Below, in pieces: positions 1 through 9,680 of a DNA stretch of 64,000 nucleotides; the first letter of the stretch is position 1, and the number at the start of each line of letters is the position of its first letter. The notes beneath the pieces are model-generated. The model searched no databases, was not told the origin of the DNA, and saw only the letters and a program-made list of their open reading frames with translations. This DNA comes from Semisulcospira habei (lineage: Eukaryota > Mollusca > Gastropoda > Semisulcospiridae). Both the position numbers and the translations under genes were made by a program. The stretch lies in assembly GCA_036245525.1 (NCBI GenBank), contig BTPG01000007.1, positions 120,876,344 through 120,940,343 on the forward strand, in the 5' to 3' direction.

Positions 1-26
1 CAGAAAAGTCTCTGATTTTACCACAT

Positions 27-107
27 TTAACTCTTTCGAGACGTACCGCATCCGGATTCGCGGCGTAAAGCCGCGAATCCAGATGCGGCACGTCTCGAAA
101 GAGTTAA
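27..107. mobile_element. Pal-A palindromic element, full copy
   Basis: Near-perfect inverted repeat running from TTAACTCTTTCGAGACG to its complement CGTCTCGAAAGAGTTAA, with a short loop (taaa) in the middle. The arms contain GCATCCGGATTCGCGGC. The TTAA at each end matches the ends of other palindrome families here. Non-coding; read as a miniature non-autonomous transposon. Confidence 0.8.
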
Positions 108-394
108 ACTTCATAATTTAACTTAGCCTCATTGTCCATCATTATTGTAAGACATACTTAGAACAATTATAAAAGAGATTTTAAGAACTATTAAGCCTTT
201 ACTAAGAGTCGCCACATTTCTTCTGCAATAGGATACGTATAAGTAGAGACTGAACACTGCTTTATTGTTTGTCTATTAATTTAAAAAATAATAATTTTTG
301 AACATTTTTCAAGATTAGTGACATGAACACATAATGACCGTATACAAGTACAACACAAATACAAAAGAAATAAATACATACACGAACTGGTAAT
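108..394. other. AT-rich spacer, nothing recognised
   Basis: AT-rich sequence between Pal-A and the LINE. The only open frames are short and low-complexity. I see no gene, repeat unit or structured element. Confidence 0.6.
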
Positions 395-404
395 AAATTA
401 TGTT

Positions 405-1080
405 GTGGGTCAAATGGTTGTTGTGATGCATCTAGTGTGGTAGTGTAGCGTCTGTGCTTGTCGCTCTCGCTTTCAGCTCCCACCGCTGGCTAGCAGTTCT
501 GCGAGAAGGGGAGCAGAGTATGTCAGTCTCTCCCTGCCAGTACACAGCCTCTCCAACAACAAGCCTCATGTAGTGTCTCCTCGTGGCGACTTACAGTAAC
601 CGAGCACCTTACGGACTCGGGCTGAACTACAGAGGACTCGGAGGAGGTCTGGCCCCCAGACATGCGGCATGCAATCCCATCGATGTGTGGACAAGCCCTG
701 ATGTCAATGAACCAGATCCCCAACTATGGGTAAATAGCCCCACTGCCGTGTGGGTGCCTTGGGAGAGGCAAAGGCTAGGGGAGTAAACCCTATACAAATC
801 CGGGCAGGAATGCTCGATAGCCTTGGTTGGCAGATCTCCTTCGAGAAGGAAGACTCCGAGGAAAAACCTGAGTAGATGGGACTCATAAGCCTTGGTCGGC
901 AATCCATCTAGGAGAAGGACACTCCTAAACCAAACCATTCAGTGCTCCCAGGAAAGGCCTTTTGACCAGGAGTTAAGGGGGAGGTAACACCGACAGAAAC
1001 CCCGAGTGCTGAAGACGGAGGTACTGGGCTGCACTCTAATAAACCACAGTGCCACGCATATACAGCCATATGACACTTGG
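405..1080 (+). other. LINE 5' leader with internal repeat
   Basis: Non-coding leader of the LINE. It holds a degenerate internal duplication: a block containing AGCCTTGGTTGGCAGATC near 820-860 recurs as AGCCTTGGTCGGCAATCC near 888-927, about 67 bp apart, each followed by a GAGAAGGA motif. Such leaders usually carry the internal promoter of a LINE; that role is inferred from position only. No separate ORF1 protein is recognisable. Confidence 0.45.
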
Positions 1081-1082
1081 AG

Positions 1083-2300
1083 ATGGATTCAAACAGAAAT
1101 GGTGCTCGCCCTGTGGAGTCTCACCAGGCAGGTGCAGTACCGGGCTCTGCGCCTCTTCGAAGCCCACCCCCAGCCACAGGAGGACCTTCCCGACTGTCTC
1201 GAGGAGATAGGGGACGGGGAAATAGAGCGACTGGCTAGCGAAAACACAAGACCAGAGACAAAGAAAAAACCAATGTGAACATCATGCACTAGAATGCAGA
1301 AGGGGTTCCCAACAAGAAAACAGAACTGGAGCACTTTCTGCATGAAAACAGCATAAACATCTGCTGTATACAAGAGACACACCTGCAAGAAGGGACACCC
1401 TTTAAGGTCAGAGGATATCAGGTCTTCCGAAGTGATCGCCAAGGGAGGAAGAAAGGGGGAGTTATGACCCTAGTTAGAAACAACCTGAACGCCAGCGAAA
1501 CCAGGAGATTCATGGAAGAGGCGGAATACATCCAGGTCAAGGTAACCACCAGTGACAGCATCCTTGACCTGGTCAACTAATACTGCCCTAATGATAAGCT
1601 GCTGTCCCTTGACACTATCCAGGTCCCGGACAGTGGTTTCCTCATCACTGGTGACATCAACAGCCAGTCCCAGATTTGGGGATATGACACACTTGACAAG
1701 AGAGGAGAAGACATCTAGGAGTGGCAAGATGAAAACCACCTGCTACTTGCCAATGACCCTGAGGACCAACCTACCTTCTACTCCCGCCTCCCAGGGTCAC
1801 TCTGGTCAGCCCCACAGGGTGGGTTTCGCTTCTACTCTGGGGCATTTGTTTCTGTCTACCCTTCGTCTATTCACCTGTATTTTCTTTTTTTTAAACTCTC
1901 CCCACTGTCTGCGCTGACTGTAGCTCTTGATATTGGATGTGTGTTGCTAAATGGTCGTAGCTTATTTAGGCCCCATGTTGTAGGTTTATTTAACGTATTT
2001 GACCGGCTGGCAACATACATTCAATTTTCTGTTTATTTTTTTTTCACAGGCAGTGCAGGCTCGTCCTGAGAAAGTCGTGTTGCTGTCAGGACGTTAAGCA
2101 ATGTACAATCATAATCATTCTACTCCCTCCGCTGGCACACCACCACTACACCGGACCTGGCGCTTTACACTGAAGATGTTCATAAGTACCTCAGCAGAAC
2201 AGTAGGACCACAGTTAGGAGGAAGTGATCACCACCCTGTCCTCCTCTCCCTAAAAGGAAGCACAGCAGCTAGCTCGCCACACCGACCAAGATGGAACTAC
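1083..2300 (+). pseudogene. LINE endonuclease domain, broken
   Basis: Remnant of an apurinic/apyrimidinic-type endonuclease, the enzyme that nicks target DNA to start insertion. Visible landmarks are ICCIQETHLQ (about 1360-1390), VFRSDRQGRKKGGV, GDINSQSQIWGYD (about 1650-1690), DQPTFYS, TTTTPDLALY and the catalytic-type GGSDHHPVLL (about 2217-2250). In-frame stops occur at 1290-1292 (in a position where relatives carry Trp), 1578-1580 and 1716-1718. A separate 332-bp element splits the domain after TTCTACTCCC. The order of motifs is that of a normal LINE endonuclease; the breaks make it non-functional. Confidence 0.8.
1776..2127 (+). mobile_element. Retroposon nested inside the LINE endonuclease
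   Basis: A 332-bp insert (1786-2117) flanked by the perfect 10-bp duplication TTCTACTCCC at 1776-1785 and 2118-2127. Removing the insert and one repeat rejoins the endonuclease frame (TFYS then LRWHTTTTPD). The insert matches the sequence at about 19311-19441 plus 19865-20027 (shared GGTCAGCCCC, TCTGCGCTG, GGATGTGTGTTGCTAAAT, AGCAATGTACAA). The other copy is longer at its left end, so this one looks 5'-truncated; it ends in an ATAATCA tail. This pattern suggests reverse-transcription-mediated insertion. No coding capacity seen. Confidence 0.75.
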
Positions 2301-2318
2301 CGAAAGGCAGACTGGCGC

Positions 2319-3871
2319 TTGTTCAGTATCCAAACAAACGCTGTGTCTGGAAGGAACATCAACAATGTGGTCAGAGAGTTTAACGACATTATCAGTAAGG
2401 CAGCCAAGGAAACCATACCTCAAGCGGTCCGGAAAAACTACACCCCATACTGGACCGCAGATCTTCAGAAAGCACATGACAACCTCACTAGGGCCAGAGA
2501 AGACGCTGAAACCAACCCCAGCCAAGAAAACAACATCAAGCTACAACACAGTAAGGCCCAGTATCTGAAGATGACGTTGGAGTGCACAAGAAGAAGTTGG
2601 AGAAAGAAGACTGCAAGATTAAACATGGACAGGGACACCACCAAGTTGTGGAGACTGACCAAAGCGTTGAACGATGAGGGCACCAGGGAACAGAAGATCA
2701 CCCTGGAAGAAGAAGGGAAAGAACTGACTGGTAGGAAAGCTGCAAACATGTTCGCACAGATCTATGCAAAATAAAGTAACATCACTGTCCCACGAATGCT
2801 TGAGAAAAAAATCAGACAGGAAGAAAGAGAGAGAACAAGAGATGCAAACATCCATGATGCTATGAAGAAGGACATCACCCTTCCAGAACTGAAGATGGCC
2901 ATCAAACAGCTGAAGAAGAAAAAATCTCCAGGTCCAGAAAACATCTCAAACGAGATATAACAAAACACCTTGGCAACACTGCCTTAATGAAGCTACTGGA
3001 CATCTTTAACCACAGCTGGAGAGGAGGACAGGTACCCCAGTGCTGGAAGGAAGCCAAAATAATCCCAATTTTGAAGAAAGGGAAGAATAAGTCCAAAGCC
3101 CTGAGTTATCGCCCCATCAGCCTGACAAGTTGTGTGTGCAAGACCATGGAGTGCATCATCAACAAGCGTCTGCAGTGGTACCTGGACTCCGAGAGCATTA
3201 TCGTGCCCGAGCAAGCCGGCTTCAGAAGCTACAAGAGTACAGAAGGCCATACAACACACCTTGCACAGGTCATAGAAGATGCCTTTCAAGATCAGAAGGT
3301 GACATTAGCTGCCTTCACTGACCTACAGAAGGCTTTCGACAAGGTGTGGAAGGATGGCCTCCTTGTGAAACTCCTTCGCATTGGCATCCACGGGAACATG
3401 TACCGGTGGACCAAGTCATACCTGCACAATATCAGAACACGTGTGACAGTGGATGGATACTGTGGCCAACAAGTGCTGCTGCGTCAGGGGGTGCCACAGG
3501 GGGGAGTCCTGTCACCGACCCTGTTCATACTCTTCATCAACGACCTTGTGCCAGAGCTACCAGAAGGAGTACGCAGATGACCTGTTACTCTGGTGAACAG
3601 AAGAGTATGCAACAACTGCTACATGCAGGATGCAGCTAGCCCTGGACAGGCTGACAGACTGGACCAATCAGCCACACTCTTCTCTCTCTCCAACAAAGCA
3701 AAGGCTGGCAACCTAACACTGGGTAACACCCCACTGCGGTATGAAGACGAACAGACATACCTGGGAGTCACCCTTGACAAGAGGCTGACGTGGAAACCGC
3801 AAATCTGGAACGCAGAAGCAAAAGCTAGAAGAAAACTGAACATCATGAGGAAGCTAGCTGGAACTCAATAG
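2319..3871 (+). pseudogene. LINE reverse transcriptase domain, broken
   Basis: Reverse transcriptase of the same LINE, copying element RNA into DNA at the nick. After a linker (2319-2774, stop at 2772-2774) come KIIPILKKGKNKSKALSYRP, ISLTSCVCKTMECII, QAGFR, FTDLQKAFDKVW (motif A with its catalytic Asp, about 3317-3352), QGVPQGGVLSPTLF (motif B) and YADDLLLW (motif C, YADD at 3570-3581). A frameshift just before YADD puts motif C in a different frame from motifs A and B, and a TGA follows it at once. The thumb-like LGVTLDKRLTWKPQI is readable at about 3760-3810. Family assignment is secure; the enzyme is dead in this copy. Confidence 0.85.
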
Positions 3872-4339
3872 GGAGCCAATGAAAAGATCCTAAAAAATGT
3901 ATATCAAGGCACAGTGAGGCCACACCTTGAGTACGGATCTAATGCATGGTTGACGGCAGCCCAGTCACACCAGCAGACCATTGACAGAGTTCAGAACCAG
4001 GCACTGCGTATCATCACCGGCGCAATGAGATCCACACCAATTGAATAGATGGAAGAGACAGCAGGCATCCCACCCATGCGCATGTGAAGAGATTGCAAAG
4101 CCTTGATACAGTCCACAAAGGTCAAGTCTTCCAAAGACCATCCTATGAACACCAGGATGAAACAACCAACCTCAGGGAGACTGAAAAGATCAAGCTTTGT
4201 GAAGGAGACGAGAGCACCACTGCAGAGAAAACACCAGGCATATCTCCCTGCAAAGGTAGAGGCTCTGAATCCTGCTAGAGACCTTCCACCCTGGGAAAGT
4301 AAGTCAGAAAACATTACTATCTCTTCCACGGTACCCTAC

Positions 4340-4924
4340 ATCACCACCAAAGATGAGCACAGCACTGTGAGCAAGAAAGCCCTGACACTGGCCATGCTCG
4401 AAGAAAAGTATCCCCAGGAAGCATGGATACGGGCATACACCGATAGATCAGACTCAGATGCAGTTCAGAATGGAGGGTCTGGGGTGTACATTCAGTACCC
4501 AAACGGAAAATGGCAGGCAGAGGCAGTACCAACAGGCCTTCACTGCACAAATTACAGAGCTGAGGTGGAAACCCTGGTCCGCGCTGCAAACACCCTTAGT
4601 GGCACTGCAGACCCGGATGCCCAAATCGTCTTTCTGACTGATGCCATGTCTGTCCTTGAGGCAGCAACAACAAGCAAACTGCCACGTCTACAAGAGGCAC
4701 TGCAAAACATCAAGTGCACCAGATTGGTGATGCAGTGGATCCCTTCACACTGTGGCATCTACGGCAATGAAGAAACTGACAGAATGGCAAAATTGGGCGC
4801 AGAGAAAGAACAAGACGAAAATGGAGTCAGCTTCACAGAAATGAAGACCATCATTACGTCTGTGTACAGACCACCACAACGGCCCCTAGAAGTTACCAAC
4901 AGCTGTCCAGACAAGAGCAGGTGA
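4340..4924 (+). pseudogene. LINE RNase H domain
   Basis: RNase H domain, which removes the RNA strand of the RNA-DNA hybrid during insertion. The frame is open through the domain. The four acidic landmarks are visible: Asp in YTDRSDSD, Glu in NYRAEVETLV, Asp in FLTDAMSVLEA and Asp in NEETDRMAKLGA, with WIPSHCGIYGN between the last two. A frameshift near 4890 separates the domain from the C-terminal segment. Presence of RNase H downstream of RT is the main evidence for placing the element in the I-like group. Confidence 0.82.
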
Positions 4925-5178
4925 CCATCTTACGTCTGAGGACCGGGCACAACCGACTCAATTTCCACCTGCACAGACGGTTCCACCTCGTGCCATCTCC
5001 CCTGTGCCCTTGCGGAGAAGCAGAGCAGACCACAGAGCACATCCTCCAGGACTGTGGGAACCACCAGCTGCTGATGGAGGAGATATGGCCGAAGCCCGCA
5101 ACTCTACAAAAGAAACTGTACGGGCCTGTGGAGGCGCTACAGAAGACCACATATTTTATTTTGAGAGCCAAACTCTAA
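4921..5178 (+). pseudogene. LINE C-terminal Cys/His segment
   Basis: Last coding segment of the LINE: LRLRTGHNRLNFHLHRRF followed by a zinc-binding-type CPCGEAEQTTEHILQDC. This arrangement after RNase H is typical of the C-terminus of RNase H-bearing LINEs. It ends at 5178, only about 20 bp before the (AAG)n tail, so the 3' untranslated region is very short. Confidence 0.75.
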
Positions 5179-5414
5179 GCGTGACGGCGTTCGAGAAGAA
5201 GAAGAAGAAGAAGAAGAAGAAGAAGAAGAAAATTATGTTTTAAAAAAATAGATGAGTGTTTGTGGAAATGGAGAGAGAGAGAGAGAGAGAGACTGTTCTC
5301 GGAACATTTTTTTTTTGTGAGTGGGTCTGCATGCATGCAACAGATAATTGTCAAATTTTAGAGAGAACGTAAGAAGTAGGCGTGTATCTTTTTTCCCTTG
5401 GCTTCTTCTCTCTA

Positions 5415-5628
5415 TTAACTCATTCAGCCCGACGCACGTATTTCCCAAATTTTGGAGGCGTCATCTAACGACTATGCACCTGTTACAGGAGATGGATCGA
5501 CCATGATAATACAAGGGTAGTGCTCATATTAGCTTGGCGCCGACAGGCGCCAAGCTAATCTGGCACTACCCTTGAATTATCATGGTCGACCCATCTCCTT
5601 CTGTAGTGCGTCAGGCCTGAATGGGATA
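5415..5628. mobile_element. Pal-C element, 214 bp
   Basis: Begins TTAACTCATTCAGCCCGA and ends in a damaged complement (CCTGAATGGGATAAG). The core is a near-perfect palindrome centred at about 5540 on GGCGCCGACAGGCGCC, flanked by TAGCTTGG and CCAAGCTA, TTCAAGGGTAG and CTACCCTTGAA, and ATGGATCGACCATGATAAT and its complement. Same length as the other full Pal-C copies. Confidence 0.85.
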
Positions 5629-5691
5629 AGCCTTAACTGCTTTGTCTTTTCTTTACTGCCGATAAAAAAAAACTATTCAGTTCAACTGCAA

Positions 5692-5740
5692 GTCATTCGA
5701 GACGTGCCGCCTTCGGAGGCGGCATGTCTCGATTGAGTCA
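5692..5740. repeat. Pal-A short derivative
   Basis: Inverted repeat with CATTCGAGACGTGCCGCC and GGCGGCATGTCTCGATTGAG; the inner part of the normal Pal-A arms is missing. Confidence 0.65.
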
Positions 5741-6000
5741 GCTGTCGTGTTTTAATGAGCATTATAGCCATTGTAACATTATGTCTGTTGTAACTGAACG
5801 ACAAACAAAAGTAATTACAAATTTAATGTTTACAGCCAATACAGTATCAAAAGAAACTGCTCTTGCTTATTTTTGGTACATTTGTTTTTATTGCTTTTTA
5901 AGTGTGAGCAAAAGCGATTTTGCTTCAAGCCAATAAACCTTATGGCGCCATAAAGTCTTTGGCATTGAGAAAAACCAACCCAACAACAACACAAGTCCTC

Positions 6001-6023
6001 CCCCCCCCCCCACCCCCCACCCC

Positions 6024-6089
<66 letters not shown>

Positions 6090-6091
6090 AA
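6001..6091. repeat. Poly(C) to poly(A) composite tract
   Basis: C-rich run turning directly into a run of about 50 A with a few G. It sits in what should be the long arm of the Pal-B element whose core is at 6135-6200. Confidence 0.9.
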
Positions 6092-6134
6092 GAAAACCAA
6101 ACAAACAGTCAAACACGGAGACAAAGTTGTTTCA

Positions 6135-6246
6135 GCGAGAGGTATTGATCCTCATGAGCCCCCGCAACCGTGGGGGCTCATGAGGATCAATACCTCTTGC
6201 ATTAGATTGTGGTTCAATATTTTTCTGCGGTCAATGAAGGGGTTAA
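6135..6246. mobile_element. Pal-B element, core and right end
   Basis: Core palindrome 6135-6200, then the family right arm ending GTCAATGAAGGGGTTAA at 6246. Both core arms carry the same change from the consensus (ATTGATCC on the left, GGATCAAT on the right), so the arms match each other better than the family. The left arm is interrupted by the C/A tract upstream. Confidence 0.8.
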
Positions 6247-6346
6247 CAAGCATTAAATCAAAAGTGAAACAGACAAACAAGAACATTTTATTTGGACCTT
6301 GAAACTGGGCGAAACCGAAAATAGTTCTTATGATTATACGGATTGG

Positions 6347-6561
6347 TTAACCCGTTCAGTACTAGCTGACGCCGGCTGTGCTTCTCAATCTGTGTTAATT
6401 CAGCACCAGAAAACCTCAGATGTCCCAGGAAAATGGATTCAAATTGGTATCAGCAAGAGGCATAGATCCTCATGAGCCCCCGCAACTGCGGGGGCTCATG
6501 AGGATCTAGACCTCTTGCATTTGGGTGGTGTTCAGATTTTTTTCTGCTCTGAGAGGGTTAG
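6347..6561. mobile_element. Pal-B element, full about 215 bp
   Basis: TTAACCCGTTCAGTACTAG at the left end, core palindrome GCAAGAGGCATAGATCC...CCTCTTGC at 6453-6518, and GAGAGGGTTAG at the right end. One copy of the complete Pal-B form: about 105-bp left arm, 66-bp hairpin, about 43-bp right arm. Confidence 0.8.
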
Positions 6562-6609
6562 TAGTTGTCTGCTTTAAGAGTGTTTTTAGTGCGTGTCAAC
6601 AATAATGCT

Positions 6610-7328
6610 GTACGGAAGGGCTAATTTATATTATGGAGTTTCAATGTATGAAAGGGCTAATTTATATTATGGAGTTTCAATGTACGAAAGGGCTCATTTA
6701 TATTATGGAGTTTCAATGTACGGAAGGGCTCATTTATATTATGGAGTTTCAATGTACAGAAGGGCTCATTTATATTATGGAGTTTCAATGTACGGAAGGG
6801 CTCATTTATATTATGGAGTTTCAATGTACGAAAGGGCTCATTTATATTATGGAGTTTCAATGTACGAAAGGGCTCATTTATATTATGGAGTTTCAATGTA
6901 CGGAAGGGCTCATTTATATTATGGAGTTTCAATGTACAGAAGGGCTCATTTATATTATGGAGTTTCAATGTACGAAAGGGCTCATTTATATTATGGAGTT
7001 TCAATGTACGAAAGGGCTCATTTATATTATGGAGTTTCAATGTACAAAAGGGCTCATTTATATTATGGAGTTTCAATGTACGGAAGGGCTCATTTATATT
7101 ATGGAGTTTCAATGTACGAAAGGGCTCATTTATATTATGGAGTTTCAATGTACGGAAGGGCTCATTTATATTATGGAGTTTCAATGTACGAAAGGGCTCA
7201 TTTATATTATGGAGTTTCAATGTACGGAAGGGCTCGTTATATTATGGAGTTTCAATGTACGGAAGGGCTCATTTATATTATGGAGTTTCAATGTACGGAA
7301 GGGCTCATTTATATTATGGAGTTTCAAT
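6610..7328 (+). repeat. 36-bp minisatellite, 20 units
   Basis: Twenty head-to-tail units of 36 bp (GTACGGAAGGGCTCATTTA then TATTATGGAGTTTCAAT), one unit being 35 bp (GGCTCGTTATAT). Variation is confined mostly to the codon-like spot CGG/CGA/CAG/CAA after GTA. Because 36 is a multiple of three and the unit lacks stops in these frames, long open frames appear on both strands (for example MYERAHLYYGVS repeated). There is no start context, no flanking exon and no spacer sequence, so I read this as a satellite and not as a gene or a CRISPR array. Confidence 0.93.
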
Positions 7329-7561
7329 GCCGTAAAATGAAAGGCTCTTATGCTTTTCTTCTTCTTGTACGCAGGAGAGTCGCAAAAAAGAGAAAGAAAA
7401 AAAAAAAAAACGGTGAGAAAAGTTGTGTTTTGTGTGCCTACATACGCGGATTGTGAAGAGAAGGGCTGGGAAGACTTAGCTGAGGCAAGACAACATTGAG
7501 ATAACCCGTTGCATGGGCGATTTTATTTTAGCAACGAAAGACTGCCATGGAGCAGATCACT
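7329..7561. other. Spacer, nothing recognised
   Basis: Short unique stretch between the minisatellite and a Pal-C half element. It contains an A-rich run and no recognisable feature. Confidence 0.5.
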
Positions 7562-7792
7562 TTAACGCATTCAGCTCCAAGCACGTATTTCCCAAATTTT
7601 GGAGGCGTCATCTAATGACTATGCGCCAGTTGCAGGAGATGGATCGACCATGATAATTCAAGGGTAGTGCCAGATTAGCTTGGCGCCGACAGGGGGGGGG
7701 TGGAGGGGGGGGGAGGGGGGTGGAGGGGGGTGGAGGGGGGGGAGGGGAAGGGGGACGGAGGGGGGGGAGGAGGGCGGGGGGGGGGGGGGGGG
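7562..7792. mobile_element. Pal-C left half fused to a G-rich tract
   Basis: Left arm of Pal-C (TTAACGCATTCAGCTCCAAG onward) intact to the exact centre of the palindrome (TTGGCGCCGACA at 7680-7691), where the right arm should begin. Instead a (G)n/(GGA)n tract of about 100 bp follows to 7792. No right arm is present nearby. Confidence 0.8.
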
Positions 7793-7830
7793 TATTTTGT
7801 CGTCTGATATCACCAAGATGTGAACAGACG

Positions 7831-8050
7831 TTGACCCATTCACTGCAAGTGGACGCTGATAGTGTTTTTGAAATCTTTGAAAATTCAGCGTCAAAGATCC
7901 GAAGCCGTCAAAAGAACATGGATACAATGTCGTTTCAACAAGAGGCACAGATTCTCATGAGCCTTCGCAGTTGCGGAGGCTCATGAGGATCTGTGCCTCT
8001 CGCAGTAAGCTGGGATTTGTTTTTTTCTCGCCAGTGACTTTTTTTTTAAA
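7831..8050. mobile_element. Pal-B element, full about 220 bp
   Basis: Left end TTGACCCATTCACTGCAAG (one base off TTAA), core palindrome at 7938-8003 with the paired change ATTCTCATGAG/CTCATGAGGAT, right end TCGCCAGTGACTTTTTTTTTAA. Length agrees with the other complete Pal-B copies. Confidence 0.75.
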
Positions 8051-8215
8051 ATCCTGATTTAAAGGTATTGCTTAATTTGCTTGGCGTCAGAGTGTGATCC
8101 ATCCGAAGAATCTTGGGTGTAGTGCTCGCAAAGCGAATGTCGTGACCAAAGTGGGCGCTAGCATTTGAAGGATTTGTCCTGTTCACTGCCGTAACGCGAG
8201 GGCCACCGTGCAGAT

Positions 8216-8286
8216 GCAAGAGGCATAGATCCTCATGAGCCACCGCGACGCAGTCGCGGGGGCTCATGAGGATCTATGTCTCTTGC
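8216..8286. repeat. Pal-B hairpin core
   Basis: GCAAGAGGCATAGATCCTCA...TATGTCTCTTGC, 71 bp, with a slightly expanded centre (CACCGCGACGCAGTCGCGGG). No clear TTAA-bounded arms around it. Confidence 0.8.
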
Positions 8287-8349
8287 TTGTCTCATTCGTA
8301 TCTGTTATCCCCGTATAGAACCAGAGTCGAGCTTTCAGTCGGTGACGCT

Positions 8350-8428
8350 TTAACCCCTTGAGTGCTACTGACGCGTAGTTAAACGTCTTTTGCACCGAGC
8401 GGTATCGTCAGTGGCAGCCAGGGGTTAA
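8350..8428. mobile_element. Pal-H palindromic element, 79 bp
   Basis: TTAACCCCTTGAGTGCTAC at the left and GGCAGCCAGGGGTTAA at the right, with inner arms CTGACG and GGTATCGTCAG. Shares the inner motif with the longer copy at 24661-24763. Again bounded by TTAA. Confidence 0.75.
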
Positions 8429-8439
8429 AGATGTCATTC

Positions 8440-8575
8440 ATGATCGCAGGATGCCACTGCGGTCGAACCTGCCTGTCCCGGATTGGCCTCCGCAGCCACG
8501 AACAAGCCTGCAGACGTCGTGGGCAACTCCTATAAAATCTTCGTTCGCGAAGTCAAGCCAAGAGATGATCGCAGG
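8440..8575 (+). mobile_element. Very short LINE 3' end with target duplication
   Basis: A 114-bp insert (8451-8564) between perfect copies of ATGATCGCAGG (8440-8450 and 8565-8575). It encodes [21 protein letters not shown], the Cys/His motif found at the extreme C-terminus of some LINE ORF2 proteins, followed by stop-containing 3' untranslated sequence. A second copy lies at about 14958-15113. Read as a heavily 5'-truncated LINE insertion. Confidence 0.75.
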
Positions 8576-8733
8576 CAGTAAACTGCTAATCGCCACTTCC
8601 TGAGTCTAAGGCTCATATAATTGTGAATGAATGCATATTAATTCATGACCCTAACATGGATTATGGCGCGTAGATGTGTTGCACTCGTTGCATGACAATG
8701 TAAGGTTTTTATTTATTTATGTATTTATTTTGT

Positions 8734-8862
8734 TGGGGGGGGGGGGGGGGGGGGAGAGGGGGGAGGAGGGCGGGAGAGGAGGGGAAGGTGGTGGTTGAAA
8801 TATGTGTGTTGGTCTGGGATTTTTGACCTTACGGCTTTCCAAAATCACAGCCCAGCACACAC
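8734..8862. repeat. G-rich tract plus Pal-F palindrome
   Basis: G-rich run at about 8734-8792 next to an imperfect inverted repeat at 8803-8862 (TGTGTGTTGGTCTGGGATTT and AAAATCACAGCCCAGCACAC). The palindrome matches the better preserved Pal-F copy at 24445-24516. Confidence 0.65.
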
Positions 8863-9517
8863 AGACACATTTCTTTGTGGCGTGAACAATAAAACTAGTA
8901 TGATCGATGAAGGTAAAACAAACAAACAAAAAATGCCTCGTAAACTTATGTAGCTATTAAAAACTAGCGGCTTTCTTTGGAATATTCATGAGGTGAAGGT
9001 CACAACGAGCCTCGCTTTCGGCGATTTTGTGAATCACACACTGAAAGCGAGCTTTAATGGATACGGATATTTTGAATTTCATGTCACCGCAGGCCACGAT
9101 TTCATTAAAAATGCCGCATTTTGCAACAATTACAGAAGAAAATTGCCAAGAATGACGTTGAAAAGATGTTGTAGGTCGCTCCGACAAAACAAACCTCTCT
9201 TCCGCTCGCTCATTAAGAACAGTCAATGGCCAACGATACGATTAGCATCATTCGTAATTGCTCGAAAATAAAAACTGAAAGGAAAGGTCTGAATGCCCCC
9301 TACCCCCCCCCCCCCTCCTCCTCCCCGCCCATGCAAAAAAGTTTTTTTTTCTTTCTAATAGCATGTCTTCTGAAAGGTCTTGGTAAATCAAAATGGCACA
9401 AGCTTCTGAATCAAGGTCGTGATCCATAGGCTATAGATGTCCCTGTCCCCCATAACCGGCCCGTTAGTCCGGTGCAATCTTACTCCGGAGCCAAACTTAA
9501 CCCACCAAAACTGCACC
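8863..9517. other. Spacer, nothing recognised
   Basis: No recognisable coding or repeat structure. The open frames near 8993-9271 on both strands have no family signature that I can see. A short C-rich run occurs at about 9303-9325. Confidence 0.5.
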
Positions 9518-9575
9518 ATGGACGGGAACAGTTGGGTCGTGGGTTCGAATCACTGTTCCGGCCCGGCGCGTAATT
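9518..9575 (+). repeat. tRNA-like SINE fragment (possible)
   Basis: Contains GGGTCGTGGGTTCGAATC, a good match to the internal B box of a tRNA-type Pol III promoter, but no complete cloverleaf can be drawn. Probably a scrap of a tRNA-headed SINE. Confidence 0.35.
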
Positions 9576-9680
9576 GCTTTTCCCAACCGAGTTCCGTAAC
9601 GCAAGCTCCACGCATAGTTCTGCCTGTCGGCAGAACTATGCGTGGAGCTTGCGTTACGAAACTCTAGGTTGGGAAAAGGC
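9576..9680. repeat. Pal-K palindrome, 105 bp
   Basis: Near-perfect inverted repeat: GCTTTTCCCAACC... and GGTTGGGAAAAGGC at the ends, GCAAGCTCCACGCATAG and its complement inside, loop TGTC. Single copy in the window; no TTAA at its ends. Confidence 0.8.

Larger units (their letters stand above)
395..5239 (+). mobile_element. Full-length, decayed LINE (RNase H-bearing, I-like group)
   Basis: Non-LTR retrotransposon reading left to right: a 5' leader of about 670 bp, endonuclease, reverse transcriptase, RNase H, a cysteine/histidine C-terminus, then an (AAG)n tail at about 5197-5229. The 10-bp sequence AAATTATGTT lies at 395-404 and again at 5230-5239, just after the tail, so it is read as the target-site duplication and the copy as full length; it is AT-rich, so chance is not excluded. 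Several stop codons and frameshifts break the coding region and a 332-bp element sits inside it, so this copy cannot move itself. The RNase H domain points to the I/R1-type group rather than RTE or L2; the exact clade is not settled. A 3'-end fragment of the same family lies on the other strand at 12769-12838. Confidence 0.8.

Noticed and set aside
583..938. Short open frames on both strands upstream of the LINE endonuclease
   Set aside because: They lie in the LINE leader, overlap each other on both strands and show no protein signature.
6610..7328. CRISPR array with 36-bp repeats
   Set aside because: Units are contiguous with no spacers, and the window is eukaryotic by every other sign.
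6593..7456. Open frame of 287 codons with a MYERAHLYYGVS repeat
   Set aside because: Produced by the 36-bp minisatellite, which is open in several frames on both strands; it starts at GTG, changes frame at the 35-bp unit without consequence, and has no domain.
7691..7792. G-quadruplex regulatory element
   Set aside because: The G-rich tract could form quadruplexes, but it replaces the missing arm of a Pal-C copy and nothing links it to a promoter or gene.
8448..8570. Initially read as a tRNA-related SINE because of GGTTCGACC on the minus strand
   Set aside because: The plus strand encodes the LINE Cys/His motif SRIGLRSH, and no A box is correctly spaced.
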